A stretch of 64,000 bases of DNA from Planctomycetota bacterium. Its GTDB lineage: Bacteria; Planctomycetota; B15-G4. This document shows, in pieces, positions 28,272 through 36,529 of this stretch. Location: assembly GCA_029259745.1 (NCBI GenBank), contig JAJDEO010000028.1, positions 124,001 to 188,000 of the forward strand. The letters are read 5' to 3'. Below the pieces are notes generated by a model. That model had not been told where the DNA came from. It ran no database searches and saw only the letters and a program-made list of their open reading frames with translations. Position 1 is the stretch's first letter, and each line of letters starts with the position of its first letter. The position numbers were made by a program, and so were the translations under genes.

Positions 28272-29846
28272 GTGCCCCGAGAAGACGTGTTCGACCTGCG
28301 CAGTAAGTTCTCCCAGTTTCGCCCCCAGACAGACCTTCTCTCCGGGCTCACCGTCGCCCTGGCTCTCGTTCCCGAGGCGGTGGCGTTCGCCTTCGTCGCC
28401 GGCGTCGATCCGCTCGTCGGCCTGCACGCGGCCTTCATCGTCGGCCTGATCACATCGCTGTTCGGCGGACGCCCCGGGATGATCTCGGGAGCGACGGGCG
28501 CGCTCGCCGTCGTGCTCGTGGCCCTCGTGGCTCAGCATGGCATCGAGTACATGTTCGCAGCCGTGGTGCTGATGGGCGTGCTGCAGATCCTGGCGGGCGT
28601 CTTCCGGCTCGGGAAGTTCATCCGCATGGTGCCGCACCCCGTGATGCTCGGGTTCGTGAACGGCCTCGCGATCGTCATCTTCCTCGCGCAGCTCGGGCAG
28701 TTCAAAACGCCTGACGCGACGGGCGCACTGCAGTGGATGGCGGGTGCGCCGCTCGTCGTGATGCTGGGCCTCGTTGCGCTGACGATGGCCATCATCCAGT
28801 TCCTTCCCAAGCTCACGAAGGCCGTCCCGGCATCGCTCGCTGCGATCGTCGCGGTCACGCTGCTCGTGCTCGGCCTCGGTCTCGAGACGCCCACCATCGT
28901 CGACTACCTCCGCACGATGACGGGCGACGCGGGTGCGTCGCTGTCCGGCGGGCTGCCGGTGTTCTCGATCCCGATGGTTCCGCTCAACGTCGAGACGTTG
29001 AAGATCGTGCTGCCTTACGCCGTGATCCTCGCGGCCGTGGGGTTGATCGAGTCGCTGCTCACGTTGACGCTCATCGACGAGCTGACTGAAACGCGCGGGC
29101 GCGGCAACAAGGAGTGCGTCGCCCAGGGCGCTGCGAACATCACGTGCGGCTTCTTCGGTGGCATGGGCGGTTGCGCGATGATCGGTCAGAGCATGATCAA
29201 CATCAACTCAGGCGGACGCGGGCGCCTGTCGGGGATCACGGCGTCACTCGTGCTGATCGCCTTCGTGCTCGTGGCCTCGCCGCTGATCGAGATGGTGCCG
29301 GTCGCGGCGCTCGTCGGCGTGATGTTCATGGTCGTGCTCGGCACGTTCGAGTGGTCGAGCTTCCGCGTCGTCACGAAGGTGCCGGTGTCCGACGCCTTCG
29401 TCATCGTGCTCGTCTCGGTCGTGACGGTGATGACCGACCTCGCCGTGGCCGTGCTCGTTGGCGTAATCGTCTCGGCGCTCGTGTTCGCGTGGAAGCACGC
29501 CAAGGTCATCCACGCCGTCTGCCATACCGATGAGAGCGGCGCGAAGGTCTACTCGATCCGCGGGCCGCTGTTCTTCGGATCGAGCAAGAACTTCGCCGAC
29601 CTCTTCGACCCCAAGAACGACGCCGACGACGTCATCGTCGACTTCCAGCACGCGCGTGTTTCGGATCACTCGGCGATCGAGGCCATCGACGGTCTCGCCG
29701 AGCGCTACCTCAGCGAAGACAAGACGCTGCACCTCCGTCACCTCAGCCCCGAGTGCCGCAAGCTGCTGCGCAAGGCCGGCAAGATGGTCGAGGTCAACGT
29801 GATCGAGGACCCGCACTACCACGTCGCCACCGACGCTCTCGGCTGA
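28272..29846 (+). CDS. SulP family anion transporter with STAS domain
   Basis: 524-aa inner-membrane protein of the SLC26/SulP family. It has about 10-12 hydrophobic segments, including [20 protein letters not shown] with the family's conserved Pro-Glu-Ala, [14 protein letters not shown] and [21 protein letters not shown] short cytoplasmic STAS-like domain follows ([15 protein letters not shown], then [19 protein letters not shown] with the conserved D-x-S-A-type turn). It carries sulfate, bicarbonate or a related anion, probably with Na+ or H+. There is no carbonic anhydrase or sulfur-assimilation neighbour to choose between them. The start is a GTG; a second GTG at 28287 (giving V-F-D-L) has a GAGAAG just upstream and matches the usual family start better. 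Confidence 0.93.
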   Translation: MPREDVFDLRSKFSQFRPQTDLLSGLTVALALVPEAVAFAFVAGVDPLVGLHAAFIVGLITSLFGGRPGMISGATGALAVVLVALVAQHGIEYMFAAVVLMGVLQILAGVFRLGKFIRMVPHPVMLGFVNGLAIVIFLAQLGQFKTPDATGALQWMAGAPLVVMLGLVALTMAIIQFLPKLTKAVPASLAAIVAVTLLVLGLGLETPTIVDYLRTMTGDAGASLSGGLPVFSIPMVPLNVETLKIVLPYAVILAAVGLIESLLTLTLIDELTETRGRGNKECVAQGAANITCGFFGGMGGCAMIGQSMININSGGRGRLSGITASLVLIAFVLVASPLIEMVPVAALVGVMFMVVLGTFEWSSFRVVTKVPVSDAFVIVLVSVVTVMTDLAVAVLVGVIVSALVFAWKHAKVIHAVCHTDESGAKVYSIRGPLFFGSSKNFADLFDPKNDADDVIVDFQHARVSDHSAIEAIDGLAERYLSEDKTLHLRHLSPECRKLLRKAGKMVEVNVIEDPHYHVATDALG

Positions 29847-30051
29847 CGGGGAAGAGTGCGGGGGCGAGCAGGTCGCACGCGTGGTGTGTGTCGCGGCGCA
29901 CCGTTGGTCCGTCCCGATGAGCGCAAGCCCGCGCGTATCCGAGCTTCGCGGCGACGACCTTGCTGCGGATCAACGTGCCCTGACCTGCGCGCGAACCTCG
30001 CCCCGCCGCGCGCCGAGTCGACGCGGGTGGGGCGAGGCAACGTCTGCTCGA

Positions 30052-31488
30052 CTACAGCGTCGTGGCAGAGACGCCGTTGCTGGCCGCGAAGCCGAACGGT
30101 CCGGCCGGGTCGACGATCCAGTACTGGTAGTACGACGTCAGGCCCGAGGGCAGCCCAACGGGCCAGGTCGTCTGGAACGAGAACGCGCCACGTGCGTCCG
30201 TGGGGAAGGGCAGCGGGAAGCCGGGCACGTTCAGCGCCGGCACGATGACACCGCCCTTGAACGGCACTTGAGCCTCGGCCGTCCCGACGACGAGCCAAGC
30301 CGTGGAGTTCGGCGCGGCGTTCGTGAGTGCGAGCTCGACGGGCGTCCCGCCGAGCATGACGCCTTCACCGTCGAGGCTCGGCGTGCCCTGGACGCCGTCG
30401 AGTGCAAAGCCCTCGTCGGTCCATGTGAAGGAATCGTTGGCAAGGAGCAGCACGGCGCGGAATCCGGTGTCGGTCAGCGCCGTGGCGGCGATGTCTCCGT
30501 TGTCGTTGATCTCGCGGGCCTCGAAGAGCACGCCGTCGAAGTCGTTCGGCGCGAAGTCGTTGAGGTCGACGAGCGTGTCGCCCATCGTGACGACGGCGCG
30601 GCTCATGAGCGGATCGGGCACGTAGTATGAGCGGCCGACGGCCTGCCCGAGGTTGTTGATGTCGTACAGCTCGCCGTGGTCCATGCCCGGCAGCACACCG
30701 AGGTCGGTGGCGCCGGGGTTGCCGATCGTCCAGCGTGCCGCGTGCCATGCTCCCGACGGGAAGGCCTGCAGGCCGACAGCCTGGCCGGCGTTGTTGACGT
30801 CCGAGGCCTCTGCGTTCTGGAAGGGGCCGTCGATGCCGCCGATCGTCACCCAGCTGCCGGCGAACAGCAGCGCGTCATTGGGGGAGAAGAGGTTCCAGCC
30901 GAAGCCGACGACGACGCCGTCATCGTTGATGCCCTGCGCACGGTTGTAGCTGTGCGGTTCGCTGTCGCCGAGGTTGTCGAGCACGCCGCCCGTCCACGTG
31001 ACGGCGCGGTCGCGGTTGACGTCCGGGTCCTGGGTGTGCCCCGCGATCACGCCGGCTGCGTTGATGTCGTGCGCGAAGCTCTGTCCCTCGCCGAGGTCGG
31101 GCAGCGCGCTCATCGAGCCGAAGTGCAGGAAGCCGTGGAACGTCCCCGAACCCGCGATGACGTTGCTCTCGGACGTGCCGACGATCATGCCGGCGTTGTT
31201 GATCGCGCGCGCGACGCTCTCCTCGTCACCAGCGAGCAGGCCGAGGTCGATCATCGTGCCCTGCTGCCAGAGGAAGGCGCGGCGGCACGGGTGGCCGTTG
31301 ACCGAGCAACCTGGGATCGAGGCCCAGCCGACGACCTGGCGACTGTCGTTGAGTCCCATGGCGACGGATTCGGGGCCGCCGAGCGTCCCGAGGTCGACAA
31401 ACGTGTAGGGCGAGTCGCCGGCAGTGAGGGCCGAGCCGAGGAGCGTGATGCCGGCGAGGGTGCCGAGGAGGGGTGAGACGCGAGTCAT
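30052..31488 (-). CDS. Secreted HAF-repeat protein with shared C-terminal module
   Basis: 478 aa with signal peptide MTRVSPLLGTLAGITLLGSALTAG. The body is a chain of roughly 45-residue repeats of the HAF extracellular repeat type, recognisable by D-L-G-x-L-x-G and I-N-(N/D)-x-G-x-(A/V)-V-G motifs (INNAGMIVG, INAAGVIAG, INDDGVVVGF, VNNAGQAVG, INNLGQAVG), predicting a beta-propeller. The C-terminal module begins at WTDEGFALDG (30423) and contains PFKGGVIVP, PSGLTSYYQYW and SATTL. Probable surface or secreted protein of unknown binding target. It is convergent with the SulP gene, with 205 bp between that shows no clear terminator. Confidence 0.9.
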   Translation of the reverse strand: MTRVSPLLGTLAGITLLGSALTAGDSPYTFVDLGTLGGPESVAMGLNDSRQVVGWASIPGCSVNGHPCRRAFLWQQGTMIDLGLLAGDEESVARAINNAGMIVGTSESNVIAGSGTFHGFLHFGSMSALPDLGEGQSFAHDINAAGVIAGHTQDPDVNRDRAVTWTGGVLDNLGDSEPHSYNRAQGINDDGVVVGFGWNLFSPNDALLFAGSWVTIGGIDGPFQNAEASDVNNAGQAVGLQAFPSGAWHAARWTIGNPGATDLGVLPGMDHGELYDINNLGQAVGRSYYVPDPLMSRAVVTMGDTLVDLNDFAPNDFDGVLFEAREINDNGDIAATALTDTGFRAVLLLANDSFTWTDEGFALDGVQGTPSLDGEGVMLGGTPVELALTNAAPNSTAWLVVGTAEAQVPFKGGVIVPALNVPGFPLPFPTDARGAFSFQTTWPVGLPSGLTSYYQYWIVDPAGPFGFAASNGVSATTL

Positions 31489-31584
31489 CGGGAGGAGTCC
31501 AAGAAAGGAGGTCTGGTGGAGATATCGGCGCCAATCGAGCGCGAGTTCGAGTATTCCGATCCGCGCCGTCAGTGACGTAGAAAG

Positions 31585-31598
31585 TGTAATAAATTACA
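31585..31598. promoter_or_regulatory. Operator-like AT-rich palindrome
   Basis: TGTAATAAATTACA has perfect 6-bp arms around AA and sits in an unusually AT-rich patch in the 163-bp divergent region between the HAF-repeat gene and the gene at 31652. Its symmetry and position fit a dimeric repressor site overlapping a promoter. No regulator can be assigned from sequence. Confidence 0.4.
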
Positions 31599-31651
31599 AA
31601 TACTTCGCGCTGCGTCTGTGGCGCTTGGGTGTCCGGTGCTAGGCTCCTGCG

Positions 31652-32923
31652 GTGGACAAACGAGGCGAACAGGTCGATTCCGAGCCAGAACCGCCGGCGG
31701 GTGACGAGCCGGGTTGTCGGGGAGGCGGCCTAGGCGGCCGCTTCGCGGCTATCGGCGGCGAGCTGGGACGGACGATGGCGGCCGTCCTCGCAAGCCTGCC
31801 GGGGGCTCCGCTGCGTCCCAATCAGCTCGTCAAGGTCCTCGGGATCAACCGGGCCGTCGCGAGCAAGGTGCTCGGGGCGACGTCACGGCGCGACCCGCTC
31901 GAGGTCATGCACGAGATCCCGGGGCCCGAGCCCCTGCGCCGGCTGCTCCGCGCCGCGAAGGGCAAGGGACCATCAACGGAAGATCTCGCAGCCGCCGCGG
32001 CTGCGATCGACGCCTTCGACGGCCTCATCCGTCGCGAAGCGGGCACGCGCGGTGCGCTCGACGCGATGATCACCGCGCGCCTCCCCGGTGCGCGCGAGCG
32101 ACTCGAGCTGGCGAGTAAGTACTCGATCTACAAGGGGATGAGCCAGCTGCGCGGCGTCCAGGCCGACCACTGGCTCGGGGTCGCCGTGGTGGCTCCTTCG
32201 GCGTCGGATCCACTCATGCACGATCTCACGTGGGTGAACGGCGCAGCGTCCATCCAGCGTCTACGCCCCGGGGTGTCCGTGCGCTTCGCATACCGCCATC
32301 ACCGTGGCTCGGCGGGCATCGGTCCAACTGGTGATGCGGTCGGTGAACTGCCACCGTCACCGGGGATCTTGGCGCTCGACGAGTTCTGTGTGAACCCGCC
32401 CGCGCGTTTCGAGGCTCGGCGGTCGGGCGACGTGATCCACTACACGTTGCCCGACGACATCCTCGGTCGACGTGACGCCGTCGACGTCTTCATCGTCGAC
32501 CACCACGAGGCGGCGATGCGTCGCTTCGCGAAGCACGATGGGCGCCATCGCAACTCGCTCTTCGTCGAGCCCGCCGTACCCGTTGCGACGCTCGTCTTCG
32601 ATACGATCCTGCACGACGAGGCCTTTCCGGGCTCCGACCCGGAGCTCTACATCTACGACACGGGTTACGACGGGATCGCCAACGTCAATGACCCCGAGCG
32701 TGACGACGATCGCATCGAGATCCGCGAAACCGTCGAGTACCTCGGGCACGACATGACGCGCTTCGACGCCGCGGAGTTCCCACGCTACGGCGACATGCTG
32801 CTGCATCTCGCCGACCGCTTCGGCTGGGATCCGACGCGCTTCCGCGGCTACCGCACGCGAGTGCGCTACCCCGTCTACGGCTGGCAGGTCTGCCTGTCGT
32901 TCGAGCCTCCGCCGGCGCGCTAG
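31652..32923 (+). CDS. Unknown protein with a possible N-terminal winged-helix region
   Basis: 423 aa starting at GTG 31652. I do not recognise the family. No signal peptide is present, so it is probably cytoplasmic. Residues about 45-100 (RPNQLVKVLGINRAVASKVL, then DPLEVMHEIPGPEPLRRLL) look like a winged-helix DNA-binding unit. The remainder is an acidic alpha/beta region with D-A-V-D-V-F-I-V-D-H-H-E and E-L-Y-I-Y-D-T-G-Y-D blocks and a C-terminal YPVYGWQVCLSF. It could be a regulator with a ligand-binding domain; this is inference. The final codons CGC-TAG lie inside the left terminal repeat of the element at 32919, so the present stop is probably supplied by that element. The operator-like palindrome at 31585 is 54 bp upstream. 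Confidence 0.7.
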   Translation: MDKRGEQVDSEPEPPAGDEPGCRGGGLGGRFAAIGGELGRTMAAVLASLPGAPLRPNQLVKVLGINRAVASKVLGATSRRDPLEVMHEIPGPEPLRRLLRAAKGKGPSTEDLAAAAAAIDAFDGLIRREAGTRGALDAMITARLPGARERLELASKYSIYKGMSQLRGVQADHWLGVAVVAPSASDPLMHDLTWVNGAASIQRLRPGVSVRFAYRHHRGSAGIGPTGDAVGELPPSPGILALDEFCVNPPARFEARRSGDVIHYTLPDDILGRRDAVDVFIVDHHEAAMRRFAKHDGRHRNSLFVEPAVPVATLVFDTILHDEAFPGSDPELYIYDTGYDGIANVNDPERDDDRIEIRETVEYLGHDMTRFDAAEFPRYGDMLLHLADRFGWDPTRFRGYRTRVRYPVYGWQVCLSFEPPPAR

Positions 32924-33105
32924 CCCGCATTATTCACGGAGAAGTGACTGCGGATGCGCCCGCGCCAGCAGGGCTGCGTCGAACAACCCGCCTTCTGTGC
33001 TCAACGAGCGTTACTTCACCGACCTGTCGAAAGATGCTGATTCTCCTTGCCCTGCAGACGCAGCCACCCCCTCGCGACGTTTCTCCATGAATGACCCGGG
33101 CTAGC
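32919..33105 (+). repeat. 187-bp inverted-repeat (MITE-like) element, third copy
   Basis: The left end GCTAGCCCGCATTATTCA plus CGGAGAAGT and the right end (33077-33105) are inverted copies with about three mismatches. The ends are related to those at 24416-24603, and the total length is nearly identical; the interior is divergent. It begins within the last codons of the upstream gene. It contains no gene. Confidence 0.65.
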
Positions 33106-33473
33106 AGAGCGTTCTAAGATTCACTCGACGCGCCGCGTCGATGGCTGCAGTGCGGGTTTGCTCGAGATTCCCTGTCGGGTGATCAGCGCCGTTCCTGCGG
33201 GACGTCCTGGCCAACCGAAACCACACGACCATGGCGGTCGAAGGTCGGCCGCCGTCCTTGTGGGAGCCGCGAACGAAACGAACGCGTGGCAGCCCGACGT
33301 GAACCGCTGCGTCGACGCCGTCTGGACCGCCGAGTTGCTCGCGACGTCTCCGACGTCGTCGAGGACGTCAACGATGTGGAGGTGGCGCGCGAGTCGTTCG
33401 CCGCCCTTGTGCTGCCCGGCGCTGGCGGCAGCCACGGCCGCAGCAGGACGTTCACGAAGAAGCGGGCCAACGC
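33106..33473. other. Gap with no recognised gene
   Basis: 368 bp between the element and the reverse-strand cytochrome/propeller gene. It contains a 17-nt palindrome at 33125-33141 (TCGACGCG, one base, CGCGTCGA). Open frames here are arginine-rich and match nothing I know. Confidence 0.5.
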
Positions 33474-35603
33474 TCACAACGACAGCAGATACTCCACCAG
33501 CGCCGCGCGCTCGGGTTGTGTCAACGTCGACGTCGTGCCGTGGACGTCGCCAGGGTTGTTGTCGAGCACGTCGAAGAGTGTTGGCGCCGAGCCGTCCGAG
33601 AGGTACGGCGACGTGGCCCAGAGGCCGAGCAGCATCGGGACGTTTGCGGGACTGAGGCTCGTCCCGAGCGCGGGGATGCCGCCGGCGATCGTCGCCGGGG
33701 CCGGCGGTGCGGGGATGAAGAACGGCGCCGTGTGACACGTGCTGCAACCGGCGCTGCCCTCGAAGATCACACGCCCGGCTTCGGCTTGTGGCGAGAGCGA
33801 ACCGTCGGCGAGTCGGAACGGGCTCGCCGGAGCGGGGTTGCCCGTCGACAGGTAGGTCGTGATGAGTGCCACGCTCCCGGGTGGGGGCATGCCGCCGAAC
33901 TGCGAGTGCGCGAAGAACGTCGCTTGGACGGCATTGTCGAGCACGGCCGTGTTGCCCTTCCAACCCCACGGCCCCGTGCTCCCGTTCTCCCAAACCGGCG
34001 GAACCTGTCGCGCGCCCACGCGGTGGTTGGCTCCGCCGTCGGGATGACACGTCGCACACGTGACGTTGTTCGGCATCAGCGGCGTGCTGTTCATGTACTC
34101 GACGCTGCGGAAGAACCAGCGCCCGTCCTCCTCGGGTGACAGGTCGACGAGCGCCACTTTCACGTTGCCCGAGTGGGCCAGAGCGATCTCCGGGCCGAGT
34201 ACGAGCGGCGTGCCCATGTCGAGGCGCACCGACCGGACCGACTCGCGGAAGTTGTTGACGACGTAGAGACGGTCGGCGCCGACGCCGGGCGGTGCGGCGG
34301 GGACGAAGGCCGCGTCCTCGGGCGTGGCATTGGGCTGCAGCGGGGCGAGCACGACGCGGTCGATGACGCCGAACGTCGAGCCGTCCGCGACGACGACCGT
34401 GCCGCTGCCGGCGCCGACGGCCGCGAGAGTCGCGCCGTCCGGACTGGTTGCGATCGCGACGTAGTCGGTGCCTTCGTCCTCCAGCGTCTTGCCCATCACG
34501 GCGAAGGTGTTCGGGTCGACCCGCAGCACTTTGTTGCTGCCGAGCGTGCCGGGGATCGGTGTGTGTCCGAAGAGCGAGACGAGGAGTTCGCCAGCGTGGG
34601 CGATGACGTCCATGGGGACGCCATCGAGCGCGACGGCACCGAGAAACGGGTCGCCGGGCAGCAGCGCTGGATCAACGATCTCGAGCTCGGTGGTGTTGTG
34701 CAGCGCGACGGCGACGCGGCCGTCGTCGAGCGCGGCGAGGGCGTGCGGGCCGCGACCGCGCAGGGGTACAGACGGCAGCGACGTGAACGTTCCCGGCGGC
34801 TCTTCGCGCCAGCGCAGAACGACGTCATCACGCACGTTCGTGACGAGCAGCGTCGGCGGCGAGCTGCTCGCATTCCAGGCCGCCGAGCGGCAGCCGCGCG
34901 GTACGGAGAGATTTTGCGTCAGCGAGCCGGTCGCGGCGTCGAGAACAGCGAGCGACGTCGCGTCGCCGCAGACCACGAACGCGTGCCGCCCGTCGTCATC
35001 GACGACGACATCGCGGGGGTCGTTGGCCACGGGAACATCGTGCAGCACGCTGTCGTTCACCGCGTCGATCACGGAGATCGAGGCGTCGGCACGGTGGGCG
35101 ACGAACGCCCGCGTGCCGTCCGGCGTGACGGCCACGGCGACGGGACGTCGCGGCGCACTCGGTGCCGCATCACTCAAGCGCAGACTGACGCTTCCCGCCG
35201 TGAGCGCCGCGGTCCCCGGCGAGGTGACGGCACCCTGCAGGTGCACGACGACGCCGGCGGCTTCGGGCGCGTTGGGGATCGGCAAGGGCAGCACGACGGA
35301 CCCGCCCGCGGGCACGGTTCCCGAGAGCACGATCGAAAACGTCGCGGCGTCGACGAGCAGCGTTCCCTTCGCGCCGAGCGGGGTCTCGCCGGGCGCGAGC
35401 GCGAAGAGCAGCAGCCAGCTGCCGCCGGGCGTGCCTTCGAGCGTCAAGGTCACCGTGTCCCCGATCACGGGGAACGCCGTGTCGGTCACGAGCGTCGGCG
35501 ACACGCCCGCTGCGTCGACGTGACCCGCGAGGGCGCCGATGCACCAAGCGCCCGCGAGAGCCAGACGTCGGAGCCTGCCGCGAGCGCGAGTCATGTCGAT
35601 CAT
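33474..35603 (-). CDS. Secreted YVTN-type beta-propeller with two heme c motifs
   Basis: 709 aa. The start is taken at ATG 35603 (MIDMTRARGRLRR, then a signal ending GHVDAAG); the open frame upstream is not protein-like. An N-terminal ~110-residue beta domain (TPGGSWLLLFALAPGETPLG, AGGSVVLPLPIP) resembles the C-terminal domains of two neighbours. Residues about 140-480 are a YVTN/YncE-like propeller (VAVTPDGTRAFVAHRADASI, then VVDDDGRHAFVVCGD). The C-terminal part is cytochrome-like: CATCHPDGGANH near residue 515 and CSTCHTAPFF near 618, then TSPYLSDGSAPTLFDVL as in MauG/diheme peroxidase-related proteins. It is probably a periplasmic electron-transfer or peroxidase-like protein with a propeller platform. 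The substrate is unknown. Confidence 0.87.
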   Translation of the reverse strand: MIDMTRARGRLRRLALAGAWCIGALAGHVDAAGVSPTLVTDTAFPVIGDTVTLTLEGTPGGSWLLLFALAPGETPLGAKGTLLVDAATFSIVLSGTVPAGGSVVLPLPIPNAPEAAGVVVHLQGAVTSPGTAALTAGSVSLRLSDAAPSAPRRPVAVAVTPDGTRAFVAHRADASISVIDAVNDSVLHDVPVANDPRDVVVDDDGRHAFVVCGDATSLAVLDAATGSLTQNLSVPRGCRSAAWNASSSPPTLLVTNVRDDVVLRWREEPPGTFTSLPSVPLRGRGPHALAALDDGRVAVALHNTTELEIVDPALLPGDPFLGAVALDGVPMDVIAHAGELLVSLFGHTPIPGTLGSNKVLRVDPNTFAVMGKTLEDEGTDYVAIATSPDGATLAAVGAGSGTVVVADGSTFGVIDRVVLAPLQPNATPEDAAFVPAAPPGVGADRLYVVNNFRESVRSVRLDMGTPLVLGPEIALAHSGNVKVALVDLSPEEDGRWFFRSVEYMNSTPLMPNNVTCATCHPDGGANHRVGARQVPPVWENGSTGPWGWKGNTAVLDNAVQATFFAHSQFGGMPPPGSVALITTYLSTGNPAPASPFRLADGSLSPQAEAGRVIFEGSAGCSTCHTAPFFIPAPPAPATIAGGIPALGTSLSPANVPMLLGLWATSPYLSDGSAPTLFDVLDNNPGDVHGTTSTLTQPERAALVEYLLSL

Positions 35604-36529
35604 GGGAAGTTCTCGATGTGGGGATGAACTCCCGATCCTACTCGCGATCACGAGATCCGGCTCGCGATGCAGCGCTGAAGGCGGCGCGCAGCCCGACAAG
35701 CGGTGTCGATGCCCACCACTGACCCTGTCTCGGCGCTGTTCGCTCCGGTGCTCGTTCCGGTTTCGACGTTCGGTGCCGGTCACCGGTGTCGTGCTTCTCG
35801 CGACGAGCCGGCACGGTGCGTTCGGAAGCCACTGGACCATGCGCCTGGACACGCTCAACTCCCGGCCGATGTCTCCGGAGCGGTCGGTGACGCCGACCGC
35901 GACGGTGCCCGTGCCGACGCACGCGGCCCAGCGAACGACGAGTACGTCGGATGGCGCGCCGCCGCTGTCGCGCCGCGGCTCGGCCGCGAAGGTCGCTGGC
36001 CGTTCTTCCCGAAGTTCAACCACTGGTCGAAGAACCGCACGTCACGCCGCGGCGCACACGTGATCGTGGGCGATGAATCGGTCCGAAGTCCTCTCTCCGG
36101 AGGGCTACACGCTCTCTTCCGAACTGGCCGGGACGTAGGCAGATGCGCGTACGTGCAGATACACACAGTCGCGGTGGGTTCCCACGATGCAGAGGATGGC
36201 GGTCATCAGGGCATGTCGTGCTGATCGTAGTGACTAGGACAAGCGCGGAGGTCCGGCGGGTTGACCATCGGAACAAACAACCGGCTCGACGTGCTCCGAA
36301 AGCGAGCAGTCGGTGAGTCTGGGGAGTGTGACGGTGAGAACGACGAGGAAACGGGGCGTCGCAGAGCTCGCACAATCGATCCGGATGAAAGGCACACCGA
36401 ACGAGCCTCGTTTGCGTGTACTGAAATGGGCCACCTCGGCGTCCCCGCGTCGTCCCTTCCTCAAGTCGGTCCGACCGCTTCTCGACGACATCTCTACCCG
36501 ACACCCTGGCCCCTCACCGCTTGCTTGCC
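35604..36529. other. Long gap (926 bp) between divergent genes, no gene recognised
   Basis: Several overlapping frames up to about 170 codons are open on both strands, but none has a credible ribosome site, signal, domain or codon pattern. The 36.2-36.5 kb part is visibly richer in A and T than surrounding coding DNA, consistent with promoter or decayed sequence. It must contain the promoters of both flanking genes. I cannot exclude a degraded gene on the reverse strand near 35.85-36.07 kb. Confidence 0.45.

Noticed and set aside
28272..29846. SulP transporter as part of a bicarbonate uptake (bicA-type) system
   Set aside because: No carbonic anhydrase, carboxysome or Na+/bicarbonate partner is nearby; the anion cannot be named from sequence.
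33125..33141. 17-nt palindrome as a terminator
   Set aside because: It is over 300 bp from the nearest stop codon of the reverse gene and 200 bp from the forward one, with no T-run.
35604..36023. N-terminal extension of the propeller/cytochrome frame to 36023
   Set aside because: The extension is not protein-like and would place the signal peptide in the middle of the protein.
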